Source: Planctomycetes bacterium B3_Pla (GTDB lineage: Bacteria > Planctomycetota > Phycisphaerae > Sedimentisphaerales > Anaerobacaceae). Taken from it: a stretch of DNA of 64,000 nt. The position numbers and the translations under genes were made by a program. Where the stretch lies: NCBI GenBank assembly GCA_005223045.1, contig NJBM01000009.1:167192-231191 (forward strand), given 5' to 3'. Below are positions 1-9,737 of the stretch, one piece after another. Position 1 is the stretch's first letter. Each line of letters starts with the position of its first letter. The notes under the pieces are model-generated. The model had not been told where the DNA came from, searched no databases, and saw only the letters and a program-made list of their open reading frames with translations.

Positions 1-2
1 AG

Positions 3-1442
3 GATGAAACCCTGGACATACTCAGAGGACTTCGGGACCGGTACGAGGCGCACCACAGGGTCCGGTTTACCGACGAGGCCCTTTTTCATGCCGTGGAACT
101 GTCAACCAGATACATTGCCGGCAGGTGCCTGCCGGACAAGGCGATAGATGTGATCGACGAAGCCGGTGCGAGAGTCAGACTCAAGAATATGACTCCTCCG
201 CCCGACCTGACGCAGATTGAAGGAAATATAGAAAAGCTGCAAAAGGAAAAGGACGAGGCGGTTAGAAACGCCGATTATGAGCGGGCGGCGGCGTTGAGAG
301 ACGAGGCCCAGCAGCTTCTGGAGGAAAAGACCGAACTGCACAAGAAGTGGTACGAGGAAAACAAAGAAGCAACCGGCGTGGTGGACAACGAGATCATTGC
401 CGAGGTAGTCAGCAACATGACGGGTGTGCCTTTGACGAAGCTGGAGAAAAAGGAGACGCAGAGACTCCTGGAACTCGAGGTCGAGCTGCACAAAACGGTT
501 GTTTCACAGGATGAGGCGATCACCGCCGTAGCTAAGGCGGTCAGGCGAAGCAGAAGCGGCTTGAAGGACCCGAATCGTCCGATGGGATGCTTCATACTCC
601 TCGGGCCCAGCGGCGTGGGAAAAACACTGCTGGCACAAGCACTGGCGGAGTTTATGTTCAGCGACAGGAATTCTCTGATTTGCCTGGACATGAGCGAATT
701 CATGGAGAAACACAACGTCAGTCGATTGGTTGGGGCGCCTCCCGGATACGTCGGCTATGAAGAAGGCGGGCAACTGACCGAGAGGATTAGAAGGCGGCCG
801 TACTCCGTCCTGCTCCTGGATGAAATAGAAAAGGCCCATCCGGACGTTTACAACATGCTGTTGCAGATTATGGACGAGGGCAGGCTGACAGACAGCTTCG
901 GACGGAGCGTCGACTTTAAGAACGTCATTCTCATCATGACCAGCAACATCGGTGCCGATTTGATCAAGAACCAATCCGGCTTCGGCTTCGGCAAGAAAAG
1001 CGCCGAGGCAAACTACGAGAAAATGAAGGACATTCTCCAGAAGGAAGTGGAGCACCACTTCAGGCCGGAATTCCTGAACCGGCTTGATGACACCATAGTC
1101 TTCAAGGCGCTGACAAGAGAGAATCTGCAGACCATTGTCGAGTACGAGCTTGCAAAGGTCTTCAAACGGCTGACCGAGCACGGCTTGAAACTGGAACTGA
1201 CCGATCAGGCAAAGGAATTTCTCATCGACAAAGGTTACAACCCAGAATTCGGAGCCAGGCCTTTGCGCAGGGCGATCGAGCACTACATAGAAGACCCGCT
1301 TTCAGAATTTGTCCTGGCAGGAAAGTTCGAGGGAAAGAATTTCATAAAGATTGACGTGCAGGATGAAGAGAACTTGAAGTTTGAGGGTTCTAAAATCACC
1401 AAGCCGCAGGAAAGCGAGCCCGCCGTCGCTCAGTCAGAATAA
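3..1442 (+). CDS. clpC: ATP-dependent Clp protease ATP-binding subunit ClpC (5' truncated by window edge)
   Basis: AAA+ unfoldase that feeds substrates to the ClpP peptidase. The reading frame is open from base 3, so the gene starts before the window; the visible part covers the end of the first AAA domain, the middle domain and the whole second AAA domain. A UVR-like middle segment (DYERAAALRDEAQQL) separates ClpC from ClpA. The second AAA domain shows Walker A GPSGVGKT, Walker B VLLLDEIEKAHP, the pore-loop stretch GAPPGYVGYEEGG and a sensor region ending in FRPEFLNRLDD. The D2-small domain follows (FGARPLRRAIEHYIEDPL). The C-terminus ends with a short acidic tail, as is common. The next gene is convergent and 172 bp away. 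No clear terminator was found; only a weak CCTCAGGGATTGAGG stem lies in the gap. The family assignment is secure. Confidence 0.95.
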   Translation, partial: DETLDILRGLRDRYEAHHRVRFTDEALFHAVELSTRYIAGRCLPDKAIDVIDEAGARVRLKNMTPPPDLTQIEGNIEKLQKEKDEAVRNADYERAAALRDEAQQLLEEKTELHKKWYEENKEATGVVDNEIIAEVVSNMTGVPLTKLEKKETQRLLELEVELHKTVVSQDEAITAVAKAVRRSRSGLKDPNRPMGCFILLGPSGVGKTLLAQALAEFMFSDRNSLICLDMSEFMEKHNVSRLVGAPPGYVGYEEGGQLTERIRRRPYSVLLLDEIEKAHPDVYNMLLQIMDEGRLTDSFGRSVDFKNVILIMTSNIGADLIKNQSGFGFGKKSAEANYEKMKDILQKEVEHHFRPEFLNRLDDTIVFKALTRENLQTIVEYELAKVFKRLTEHGLKLELTDQAKEFLIDKGYNPEFGARPLRRAIEHYIEDPLSEFVLAGKFEGKNFIKIDVQDEENLKFEGSKITKPQESEPAVAQSE

Positions 1443-1614
1443 CTGTATCATACTAATCTGAAGCGTTCAACAGTTGCCTCAACTTCCAGTTTTACGTCCT
1501 CAGGGATTGAGGCTGATCTCCTTCGTTTGCGACTCACGAGTATTGTCTCTTGGCAGTATAAAGATAAAGCTCACCGACACGTCTTATTATGCAGCCGGTG
1601 GGTCGGACAAATTC

Positions 1615-2784
1615 TTATTCAAGGTCCAATTCTTTTTTTACTTGGTCAAATGAAGTAGTATTAGCATTAGCTTCTTTTGATTTCGCTTCACGAAGAGCTT
1701 TTAAGGATTCATAATCATCAAGCTCTTCTTGAATTCTTAGCACGTTATTTTGGACGAGGATTTTGCCTTCGGCGAACAGTTTTATAGCCTGCGGATAGGC
1801 GATACATTCCTGCTCGAAGACTCTTGCGGCCAACGTGTCCGGGGTGTCGTCGCTCCTGGCCTCACAGGCCTGCTGGACGATTATCGGCCCCTTGTCGTAT
1901 TCGTTTGTGCAAAAGTGTACCGTGCAGCCGCTTATTTTGCATCCCGCCTTTAGCACCGCTTCGTGGACATGATGGCCCCACATACCCCGGCCGCCGAAAC
2001 TCGGCAGCAGAGCGGGATGAATATTCATGACGCGATTCTCATAGCGCGCGGGTATCTTCCACAGGCAGAGCCAGCCGCCCTGAACAACAAGGTCAACGTT
2101 TTCAGCAGTAAGCTTTTCTTCTATGCTTTTGCTGAATTGATCGATATCGGGATAATCCTTCTTGCGAACAATTTCTACTTTCAGCCCGGCGTTTCTTGCC
2201 TTCTCGACCCCGCCGGCTTTTGAAAGCGAGCTTATAACAACAGCCACCTTGGCGTTCAGCCGGCCCTGGTCGATATGTTCGAGGATATTCATTAACGTTG
2301 TGCCTCCGCCGCTGATTAGCACGCCGAGCCTGATGGGTTTGCCCTTTGGGGTGGCCGGCCTCTTCTTGTCCTCGACATCGTGCCCGAGATCCAGAGCCTG
2401 ATTCACCAGCCTGTCGGCCTCTTTGTTCTTGTCCCTGGTAACATGCCGGACGTCCCAGCTCTCGAACCGGCCGAGCAGGCCGACGGCTTGCTGGAAAAGG
2501 GGCCGGATTTGCTCACTCTTGACCTTGTACTGGCCGTTGATCTGCCTGACAAGCAACTCGCTATCGCTAAAGACAACCAGATTCTTAGTGCCGATTTGTG
2601 CCGCAGCTTCAAGGGCTTTGACAAAGCCCGTATATTCGGCAACGTTGTTCGTGGCTCGGCCCAGGACGAGGCCTTTTGCCTGCAGTTGCATCCCGGCGGC
2701 ATCCGCTAATATGAAACCCGCAGCGGCCGGGCCGGGATTGCCTCTGCTTCCACCGTCTATGTGAGCGACTATTTTGTCAGGCAC
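1615..2784 (-). CDS. Fusion protein: ribonuclease HI-like domain + phosphoribosylglycinamide formyltransferase (PurN)
   Basis: Residues ~1-140 are an RNase HI-type domain starting DKIVAHIDGGSRGNPGPAAA. The four acidic residues expected for metal-dependent RNA:DNA hybrid cleavage are visible: D in HIDGGSRG, E in NNVAEYTGF, D in VFSDSELL and D in NKEADRLV. After a short basic linker (KKRPATPKGK), residues ~152-365 are a GAR transformylase of purine synthesis, with the phosphate loop LISGGGTTLMNIL, the catalytic pair N and H in MNIHPALLPSFGG, and an Asp in EYDKGPII. The phosphate loop is GGGTT where E. coli PurN has GNGSN. A ~30-residue charged tail follows. The two domains are in one uninterrupted frame with no internal stop. 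It lies downstream of and co-directional with the zinc-ribbon gene at 2877-3614, a pairing with RNase HI seen in many bacteria. Confidence 0.88.
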   Translation of the reverse strand: MPDKIVAHIDGGSRGNPGPAAAGFILADAAGMQLQAKGLVLGRATNNVAEYTGFVKALEAAAQIGTKNLVVFSDSELLVRQINGQYKVKSEQIRPLFQQAVGLLGRFESWDVRHVTRDKNKEADRLVNQALDLGHDVEDKKRPATPKGKPIRLGVLISGGGTTLMNILEHIDQGRLNAKVAVVISSLSKAGGVEKARNAGLKVEIVRKKDYPDIDQFSKSIEEKLTAENVDLVVQGGWLCLWKIPARYENRVMNIHPALLPSFGGRGMWGHHVHEAVLKAGCKISGCTVHFCTNEYDKGPIIVQQACEARSDDTPDTLAARVFEQECIAYPQAIKLFAEGKILVQNNVLRIQEELDDYESLKALREAKSKEANANTTSFDQVKKELDLE

Positions 2785-2876
2785 TGTGTCAACTCCTCAA
2801 AGTAAAATAGACATGAGTTCGGGCACACGCCCATCAGGTGCGCGACTGCGCTGCGGCCAAATCTCGCTCTCGGCTT

Positions 2877-3614
2877 CTAATCCTCATGCGTGCTGCTGAG
2901 CACAAGTATCCTCGTACAGTTGGGACAGTGGATCAGGTCATCCCTGGTCATGAGCAGATTAACACTCTCGGCGGTAATGCCCATAAAGCAGCCTCCACAA
3001 CTATAGGCTCCCTTACTGCCCTCCTGCTGCTCAACTATCGCGACAGCCTGACCGTCGTAAGTTTCAGCCACGCGTTTGAACTTGTCGAGCGAATCGCCGG
3101 GTATGGTCTGCGCAACTTCGTCCCATTCAGCCTGGATCTTGTCGATTTCGGCCTGGTACTTGCCTGCCAGTGTCTCGCTTTCTTTTCGGGTTTGCTCGAG
3201 TGACTCTTTTTGCTCGTCTATCTGCTTCTGGATATCTTCGCACTCGGTTTCATCGGCCTCAATGTCTTTCAACAATTCCAGGCTTTGGGCCTCGATCTTG
3301 GAATTGTCAGCCTTGGTAGTGTTAAGCTGGGTAAGGACAGCGGCGTACTCTTTGTTCGTTTTTGTGCTGTTAAGCGAGGCCCTCAGCTTGGCTATTGACA
3401 CATCTCTGCTCTTGAGTTCCAATTCCAGGCGGTCGAACTGGACCTTGGTCAGTTGAACCTCTTCCTTTTTCGCTTCGAGAGCATTTTGAAGGCTTCTGAT
3501 AAGGTTTTCCTGAATGACTACGTTCCTCCTGCACCTTGACAGCTTTGCCTTTTCGGCTCGCAGGCGATTCTCAACACTTTGAAGTTTCACCAGCCCGTCT
3601 AATACAGGTCCCAT
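2877..3614 (-). CDS. Coiled-coil protein with C-terminal C4-type zinc ribbon (DUF164/zf-RING_7 family)
   Basis: A 245-residue protein. Residues ~10-185 are almost entirely heptad-rich and highly charged, consistent with a long antiparallel coiled coil. The C-terminus carries a four-cysteine zinc ribbon: C-G-G-C in YSCGGCFMGI and C-P-N-C in HCPNCTRIL, 29 residues apart. The family is widespread and often sits beside RNase HI genes, as here, where the RNase HI-PurN fusion follows on the same strand after 92 bp. The ATG at 3614 is preceded by GGAG at a suitable distance. Biochemical role is not established by sequence; a nucleic-acid-associated role is only suggested by the zinc ribbon and the neighbour. 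Confidence 0.8.
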   Translation of the reverse strand: MGPVLDGLVKLQSVENRLRAEKAKLSRCRRNVVIQENLIRSLQNALEAKKEEVQLTKVQFDRLELELKSRDVSIAKLRASLNSTKTNKEYAAVLTQLNTTKADNSKIEAQSLELLKDIEADETECEDIQKQIDEQKESLEQTRKESETLAGKYQAEIDKIQAEWDEVAQTIPGDSLDKFKRVAETYDGQAVAIVEQQEGSKGAYSCGGCFMGITAESVNLLMTRDDLIHCPNCTRILVLSSTHED

Positions 3615-3737
3615 TTATGCTCCTTTACGCCAGCCTTCAAACGTTCAAACCCTGTATTATCGCCGCTTGGATTTTAGTCTGCAACAAAAAAGTTTCCGTT
3701 TTTTTTATTGCGCGGCTCCCCTTATAATCGCTCCATT

Positions 3738-4850
3738 ATGAAAAAGCTTTTGAAAGAACTCATTGAGGCTCAAAGCACCGCAGACAAAGGTGAATTAGCA
3801 GCAACGGAAGTGGTTTCGGCGTGGTTTCGCCGGGCAGGCATAGATTTCAGGATAGATAGCTGGGACCGCACCAGAGCGAACATTGTCGCAAAGGTCGAAT
3901 CAACCGGGCGCAGGCCGGGGTTGCTGTTTGCCTGTCATCTGGATGTTGTCGGTCCCGGCGAGGCGCCCTGGCGGCATCCGCCATTCCAGGCGGTTGAGAG
4001 CGACGGCAAGATTTACGGTCGAGGCTCGGTTGATATGAAGGGGGGAACGGCCGCAATTGTAACGGCTATCAGCCGGATCGTTGAGTCCGGCACGAAGTTG
4101 CAGGGTGACGTAATCTTTTTGGCTGCCGCCGGCGAAGAGACAGATAGCTGCGGCGCAATACGATTTGCGGGCGGCCAGCGCTCCCTGCCGGAACTTGCCG
4201 CCGTGGTCATCCCCGAGCCAACGGACTTTGAGATTGTCACGGCACACCGTGGAATGCTCTGGCTTGAGGTGACAACCGCGGGCAGGGCCGCCCACAGCTC
4301 GACGCCGCAATTGGGTGTAAATGCCATCAATTCAATGCGGCTGATCCTCAACGAGCTGGAAAACTACGAGATCCCCGTCGAGCCGCACAAGCTGCTGGGC
4401 GGTTGCTCCATGAGTATCAACACAATCGCAGGCGGCAAAGCGCTCAATGTCGTGCCGGACAAATGCAGTATCAGGATAGACATCCGCACGTTGCCGGGGC
4501 AGAATAATCAAAATGTCGTCGGCGATTTCGAAGAAATCTTTGCGAAGCTAAAATCCGAGAATCCGCAGTTTGACGCCGAGGTCTCCGTGCTGCGCGAGAT
4601 GCAGGCGTTGGAAACCGATCGCGACTGCGATTTTGTAAAGGATTTTTGCTCCTGTGTGGGAGCCGATGAGACCAAAGCGGTCGGCTTTACCACGGACGCC
4701 CCACATCTTGCCTCACTCGGCGTGCCGATAGTAATCTTCGGGCCGGGCAAGCCGCATCTTTGCCACAAATCCGATGAGAATATTGACATCAGCGACCTCG
4801 AAAAAGCCGCCGAGCACTACAAAAACATCATTCTGAAATTCCTGACCTGA
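3738..4850 (+). CDS. M20 family zinc peptidase / deacylase (ArgE/DapE/CPG2-like)
   Basis: Cytoplasmic di-zinc hydrolase of the ArgE/DapE/ACY1/CPG2 group, 370 residues, the usual size. Metal and catalytic positions are visible: H in FACHLDVVGPGE (~66), bridging D in GRGSVDMKGG (~99), general base E-E in AAGEETDSCGA (~131), E in IPEPTDF (~159) and the last metal H in HLCHKSDENI (~340). The dimerization/lid domain lies between ~175 and ~290 (RAAHSSTPQLGVNAI). The ATG at 3738 gives the expected N-terminus MKKLLKELIEAQST; an upstream in-frame start at 3708 would add an unlikely ten residues. The preceding ~120 bp is a divergent promoter region containing TATAAT at 3723-3728, too close to the start to be certain. 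Substrate (N-acetyl-ornithine, succinyl-DAP, dipeptide) cannot be told. Confidence 0.85.
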   Translation: MKKLLKELIEAQSTADKGELAATEVVSAWFRRAGIDFRIDSWDRTRANIVAKVESTGRRPGLLFACHLDVVGPGEAPWRHPPFQAVESDGKIYGRGSVDMKGGTAAIVTAISRIVESGTKLQGDVIFLAAAGEETDSCGAIRFAGGQRSLPELAAVVIPEPTDFEIVTAHRGMLWLEVTTAGRAAHSSTPQLGVNAINSMRLILNELENYEIPVEPHKLLGGCSMSINTIAGGKALNVVPDKCSIRIDIRTLPGQNNQNVVGDFEEIFAKLKSENPQFDAEVSVLREMQALETDRDCDFVKDFCSCVGADETKAVGFTTDAPHLASLGVPIVIFGPGKPHLCHKSDENIDISDLEKAAEHYKNIILKFLT

Positions 4851-4973
4851 TGTAGTAGTGGGCAGTTGAAATAATTGTCTGCCTTGAGCGAAGCCGAATG
4901 AGTGCGGAATGACAACTCGTCAAATCATATATGAAAGAGTACTATGCGGCTTATCAGGTAACGGAGGTCGAAA

Positions 4974-6605
4974 GTGACAGGACGCAGAGGAATCCACACA
5001 CTGAGCTTTTTGATGTCTGTAAGCATTTTGTTGGCGAGCTGCGGGTGCTTCGCGGGGACAAATACGTGTCCGCGTCGCGGGTTCTATGAGCTGTCGCTGG
5101 AAACCACCGAAAAGGCCCTCAATCCTTATACCGACATCGAGGTTGAGATCGTTTTCGAGCGGCCTGACGGCTCTAAAGTGTCGGTGGATGGTTTCTATGA
5201 CGGCCCCGGCGTCTTCAAGGCAAGGGCCTACTGCGACACCGTGGGCAAATGGCGCTGGAGGTCATCTTCCAACATCGACGATCTGGACAAGAAAAGCGGG
5301 GCGTTCGAGGTCAAGTCCTCATCGCTCAAAGGCAAGCTGCGGGTGCATGAGAGAGATCCGCGTCAGTTTGCCTACGACAACGGGCAGTGGTTCCTGCACA
5401 TAGGCGACACGGGGTATCGGTATGTGACGCAAACCGAGCCTAAATGGAAAGAGTATATCGACCAGGCGGCCCGGATGGGGGCGACGAAGATTCGCACGTG
5501 GTTCTGCCAGGGGCGATCGGACGTGCAGGTCCTTTTTTTCAACGGGCGAAAAGAATTGAATCTGGCGTACTGGCAGGAAATCGACAGGCGTTTGCAGTAC
5601 GCACTCGAAAAGCACCCGCATATAATCTTCAAGCTGATCCCGTACGGGGAAGATACCGAGGAACTGCGAAGATACGACAAAGGCGACGAGGCAGCCAGGC
5701 TGATAGCCAGATACGCGCAGGCAAGATTCTCCGCTCTGCCGAATATTCACTGGTGCATCTCGAACGACCGCGAAATCGTGCCGGGCGGCAAGCTTACCGG
5801 CAGGAAAGTCCTTCGCCGGACAATCGACAAAATCGGCAGGGATATGGCGGCCAGGGAGCCTTGGGGGACGTTGCTCACAAACCACCAGAGCCGGTTCAAG
5901 GGATACGACTTTGTGGACGCGGCGTGGTCGGATATTATCATGCTCGAAGACATGGATCAGGTTGACGGCAGAATCTTCAAAGAATACTACGATAAGCGGG
6001 CGGCGCCGATGGTTCTCGACGAGGACCGCTACGAGCACTGGCGCAATCCAAAGCATGACCGATATTTCTTTCGACGGCTGATGTGGGCGTCTCTTCTGTC
6101 GGGCGGACATGCCACTTATGGCGGGCTGAGGACGTATGAGCCGTATGACGGCAAAGAATCCGGCGTGCAGGGCTATTTCGATGCCGTCGCCGCCGGTAAG
6201 CTCGATCACGGGGCGGACGATTTCGTTCACATACACAAATTCTTCGCCGATACCGGCCTGACGCTGGTCAATATGAAGCCCGATGATACAATGGTCGGCA
6301 ACAAACCGGGGAAATACAAGTGCATCCACGATGACGAAGCATACATTATCTATCTGGCCAATCCCGACGGCCCAAAACCGGGCGAAGCCAATGTCAGCCG
6401 GGCAACTCCGACTGTCACGGTCCGCTTGCCAGAAGGCACATTTGCGGCAAAGTGGTTCAATCCGAGAAATGGCCGGTGGACAGACCGAAACAGTGTGCCC
6501 GGAGGCAGCCGGAAACTGACCGCGCCTGCCGGAGGCGACTGGATTCTTCTATTGAGGCCGACACATCCGCTCAGCAGTTCAACGGCCCTGCGATTCTGCA
6601 TCTGA
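4974..6605 (+). CDS. Secreted DUF5060-DUF4038 glycoside-hydrolase-like protein
   Basis: Likely exported polysaccharide-degrading enzyme, 543 residues. A signal peptide with a hydrophobic core FLMSVSILLAS followed by a Cys (residues ~10-24) could be a lipoprotein or type I signal. Residues ~30-110 match the DUF5060 beta-sandwich (ALNPYTDIEVEIVFERPDG; GKWRWRSSS). Residues ~120-440 are the DUF4038 TIM-barrel-like region, with IGDTGYRYV at its start and acidic candidates in ISNDREIVPGG and PMVLDEDRYEHW. A C-terminal beta domain of the putative collagen-binding type follows (AKWFNPRNGRWTD; GDWILLLRP). GTG is chosen as start because GGAGG sits 7 bases upstream. It shares its first two domains with the larger enzyme at 26280-29612. 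Exact substrate unknown. Confidence 0.75.
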   Translation: MTGRRGIHTLSFLMSVSILLASCGCFAGTNTCPRRGFYELSLETTEKALNPYTDIEVEIVFERPDGSKVSVDGFYDGPGVFKARAYCDTVGKWRWRSSSNIDDLDKKSGAFEVKSSSLKGKLRVHERDPRQFAYDNGQWFLHIGDTGYRYVTQTEPKWKEYIDQAARMGATKIRTWFCQGRSDVQVLFFNGRKELNLAYWQEIDRRLQYALEKHPHIIFKLIPYGEDTEELRRYDKGDEAARLIARYAQARFSALPNIHWCISNDREIVPGGKLTGRKVLRRTIDKIGRDMAAREPWGTLLTNHQSRFKGYDFVDAAWSDIIMLEDMDQVDGRIFKEYYDKRAAPMVLDEDRYEHWRNPKHDRYFFRRLMWASLLSGGHATYGGLRTYEPYDGKESGVQGYFDAVAAGKLDHGADDFVHIHKFFADTGLTLVNMKPDDTMVGNKPGKYKCIHDDEAYIIYLANPDGPKPGEANVSRATPTVTVRLPEGTFAAKWFNPRNGRWTDRNSVPGGSRKLTAPAGGDWILLLRPTHPLSSSTALRFCI

Positions 6606-6727
6606 AAGAAAACCCGATTGTTGATGAGTTTCTCCCCCGCCTGGATACTTGGAGCCCCTAACAAAATGACAGATCAGCATTTATTCTGTTACAGGCTATT
6701 AGTCCGTCGGTCAGGTAGCCAGACAAC

Positions 6728-9124
6728 CTACTTGTTTATGACGATAGTAGTGCCGTCGCTGTCTCCATCGGGATCATGGTTCTCAAGTTGCTCGTAGGTC
6801 AGCCCAGCAACGGTAATGCCCTCGACCTTGAAAGTACCTGTGGCCTTGCCTTTCTTATCTGGAAATGCTTCGGAGACCAAGACACAAATCCCATCAGGGT
6901 CGGTCTCGGCGTCAACCTGGGCACCAACCGGAATTCCATGCTGGTAGAAAGTGCCTCTTACAGTTGCATATGCTACCACGCCATCGTTCGTATCGTGTAC
7001 TCTGACGGTAACCGATGCTCCCCAATTGCCCTTCGCAAACTTAACACTCTGGCCGTCGAGGTCAGCTACATGCACTGTGGTAGCCGGCTGTGGCGGTACG
7101 GTCACAGTAACGGTGATGGAGTCGCTTGTGCTCGCACTTCCTGAGTCGGTCACCGAGGCAGTGATCGTATGCGTCCCCACGCTTAGGTTACTGGAAGAGA
7201 AGCTGCCTCCTGAGCCAATCGATCCATCTATGCTGGAGGTCCAGGACAGAAGTACTGTGATGTCTCCATCCTCGGCGTCAATGGCTGTTCCCGCGAACGC
7301 AATTGACTCGCCGTCGTTAAACTCGGAACCGTCAGGAGGACTGGTGATCTCTACCGTGGGCGGGTTGTTCGCCGCGTTGCTTACTTGAACGAAGATCAAG
7401 TCACTCGCAGTATGTCCGATCATATCGGTTGCCGTGGCGATTATCATGTAAACGCCGTCAGCAACGGAAGCGCTGTTCCACGTTACGCCGTAGGGAGCAT
7501 CGGTATCGACGCCTATGCTTGTGGCGTCCACGAAGAATGCGACTTGGGAAATACCATTGTCGGCACTTGCATTTGCGGCCACATCGATAGTGCCGGAGAC
7601 TGTGGAACCGTTGGTGGGACTGGTGATAGTCAACGTGGGCGGGTTGCTCACCGCGTTGCTTACGAGAACTAAGATCGAGTGGCTCGCAGTTTGTCCGGTC
7701 GTGTCCGTTGCCGTGGCGGTTATTATGTAAAGGTCGTCAGTAACGGCAGTGCTGTCCCACGGTACGCCGTAGGGGGCCTCGGTATCGACGCCTATGATCG
7801 GGGGGGTCGCAGGGTTCACGGAGAATTCGACCTGGGTAACACCATTGTCGTCGCTTGCGTCAGCGGTCACGCTAACTGTGCCGGAGAGGATGTCGAAATC
7901 GTAATGACTGGTGATAAATACATAAGGTGGATTGTCGCCTGGATTGTCGCCTGGACTGTCGCCTGGATCGACGCCTACCGCCTCGGCGACATTTACCAGC
8001 CCGTAGCCATACCAGGGGTCCCGTCCCGGATCGCCGAGGTCATCGGCGGTGGCGATAAGCTGGCCTTCGACGTCGCTAACACCGGCTGCGATGCACAAAG
8101 CTGCGGCGCCTGCCACGTGCGGGCAGGCCATTGACGTGCCGCTCAGAGGTAGATGCAACCCGCCGGGGAACGTCGAAAGGATGTTCGAGCCGGGTGCCGC
8201 CAGTGTCATGTCCGAACCCGTGCTGGAAAAGCTTGCCCTGACATCGCCGATGGTAGTGGCCGCCACTGCGATACAGGAATCAAACTTGGCGGGATAAATC
8301 ATGTTATCGCCGGTGCCCGGTACATTGCCGCTGTTACCGGCTGCGCATACATTGACAATTCCGGAGGCCTCGGCCGTAGCGAACATTAATTCTACGAGCA
8401 GGCCTGGATTCCCGGAGCTGCCGTAGCTGTTGTTTGTTACCTGCATTCCGTTGTTCACAGCCCATTCAAGAGCGGCAATTATATCGCTATAGTTGCCGCT
8501 GCCGCTGGCCGACAAGACCTTTAGGCCATATAACCGGGCTTCAGGCGCAACGCCAACCACACCGCTGCCATCATCTTCGGCGGCGATCGTGCCGGCTACG
8601 TGAGTTCCATGATAATGGTCATCCATCGGGTCATCATCTTTGTTTACGAAATCGTAACCTAACTCGGCGGGATCAAAGTTCGCGTCCAGGTCCGGATGAG
8701 TGTAATCGATACCCGTGTCGATGACGGCCACCTTTACTCCTGTGCCCTTGTTGCCGCTGGCGTGAACTGCGCCGGCGCCTATTCGCTTCACTCCCCAGGT
8801 GTTGTCCAATTCAGCGTCGATGGCGTGTACCGTCAGATCCTCGTCAACCAGTGTCACATTCGGATTGCGCGAGAGTCCGTCGATAGCGGCTTTGGGAATC
8901 GACGCGGCGATGCCCGGAACAAGAGTATAAGTGTACTTGATTACTCCGCCATGGGCGCGCACCAAAGCTTGCTCACTCGGCCCCGGAGCTTGCCGGAAGC
9001 CAATCAAAACCGGGACTCTTTCAGGTCCGCCGGCATTGTCATTTGCTGCACCCGCCAGTCCTGCCGATACCAGGCAGACAACAAGCACTCCGGCCAGCAT
9101 TGATTTCGCAACTTTAGCTCTCAT
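6728..9124 (-). CDS. Secreted subtilisin-like serine protease with I9 propeptide and C-terminal Ig-like repeats
   Basis: Extracellular S8 peptidase, 798 residues. Signal peptide at ~1-26 (LAGVLVVCLVSAGLAGAA), an inhibitor-I9-type propeptide at ~35-105 (RVPVLIGFRQAP), then the catalytic domain. The triad is intact: D136 in VAVIDTGIDYTHPD, H172 in HYHGTHVAGT, and the Ser in LSGTSMACPHVAGAAA near residue 330; the oxyanion Asn lies in CAAGNSG. A low-complexity linker made of PGD/PGDN repeats (~390-400) leads to two near-duplicate Ig-like Big_7-type domains (~405-495 and ~500-590, each containing NGV/NGIxQV.FxV and GVDTxAPYGVxW), a third Ig/PKD-like domain and a Bacterial-Ig-like tail. The start has no strong Shine-Dalgarno (AAGGGTGGGATT upstream). 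Neighbouring genes give no substrate clue. Confidence 0.9.
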   Translation of the reverse strand: MRAKVAKSMLAGVLVVCLVSAGLAGAANDNAGGPERVPVLIGFRQAPGPSEQALVRAHGGVIKYTYTLVPGIAASIPKAAIDGLSRNPNVTLVDEDLTVHAIDAELDNTWGVKRIGAGAVHASGNKGTGVKVAVIDTGIDYTHPDLDANFDPAELGYDFVNKDDDPMDDHYHGTHVAGTIAAEDDGSGVVGVAPEARLYGLKVLSASGSGNYSDIIAALEWAVNNGMQVTNNSYGSSGNPGLLVELMFATAEASGIVNVCAAGNSGNVPGTGDNMIYPAKFDSCIAVAATTIGDVRASFSSTGSDMTLAAPGSNILSTFPGGLHLPLSGTSMACPHVAGAAALCIAAGVSDVEGQLIATADDLGDPGRDPWYGYGLVNVAEAVGVDPGDSPGDNPGDNPPYVFITSHYDFDILSGTVSVTADASDDNGVTQVEFSVNPATPPIIGVDTEAPYGVPWDSTAVTDDLYIITATATDTTGQTASHSILVLVSNAVSNPPTLTITSPTNGSTVSGTIDVAANASADNGISQVAFFVDATSIGVDTDAPYGVTWNSASVADGVYMIIATATDMIGHTASDLIFVQVSNAANNPPTVEITSPPDGSEFNDGESIAFAGTAIDAEDGDITVLLSWTSSIDGSIGSGGSFSSSNLSVGTHTITASVTDSGSASTSDSITVTVTVPPQPATTVHVADLDGQSVKFAKGNWGASVTVRVHDTNDGVVAYATVRGTFYQHGIPVGAQVDAETDPDGICVLVSEAFPDKKGKATGTFKVEGITVAGLTYEQLENHDPDGDSDGTTIVINK

Positions 9125-9737
9125 GATAATCCCACCCTTTCAATTTCATAAAGAGGTATTATATCGGGCCGCGACGAGATGTAACGAATTCCGCAAACAA
9201 ATCTGTGATTTGCCCTTGCACCGCGTCCTCCACGATGAATGAACGGTACGTTTCTGACATTTCATCATACCAACGATTTTATTCCAAACAAATATACTAT
9301 CAAACTAATCCATGAGAGTCAAGATTTTTATAGGAACATTGCGACCGAGCCGGCCGGCGGGAGGATTGCCGGGTCGATTTCACAGATTTCGTCAAGCGCA
9401 GCCTTTGGCCGCAACCAAAAAACTCCAAACCACGAATTAACACGAATTTTTGGGCCACAGACGCCGTCCTGAGCGCAGTCGAAGGAGAGCACAGAGAACT
9501 CAGAGAAATAATCAATAATCAATTACAAGGGCCACGGATTGACGCGGATTTTGGCGGATTTAGTATTTCGTATAAGGTGTTGTTTCATAACAAGTTAGAA
9601 AAACAAATTTTTGAAAAACACGCACAAAAAACAAGAAGTTGAAAGATTGTATTACTGATGGCCGCAAACTGGCTAACCGACTGCCTGCTCGACTCCACAG
9701 ACCCGGCGTGCATACCAAAATAAGACCACGCTGTGCT
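9125..9737. other. 613-bp intergenic region with dispersed-repeat-like sequence
   Basis: No supportable gene. It separates the subtilase from the redox operon; both genes lie on the minus strand, so it holds the subtilase promoter side and the operon end. Around 9432-9460 there is CACGAATTAACACGAATTT, and around 9531-9560 a similar CCACGGATTGACGCGGATTT. Both have the pattern cACGRATTRACRCGRATTT, a tandem quasi-repeat that suggests decayed copies of one intergenic repeat family. No terminator with a T-run was identified. Confidence 0.4.

Noticed and set aside
2785..2876. Possible RNase P RNA next to the zinc-ribbon/RNase HI pair
   Set aside because: The gap is only 92 bp, too short for a ~350-nt RNase P RNA, and no P4 motif is present.
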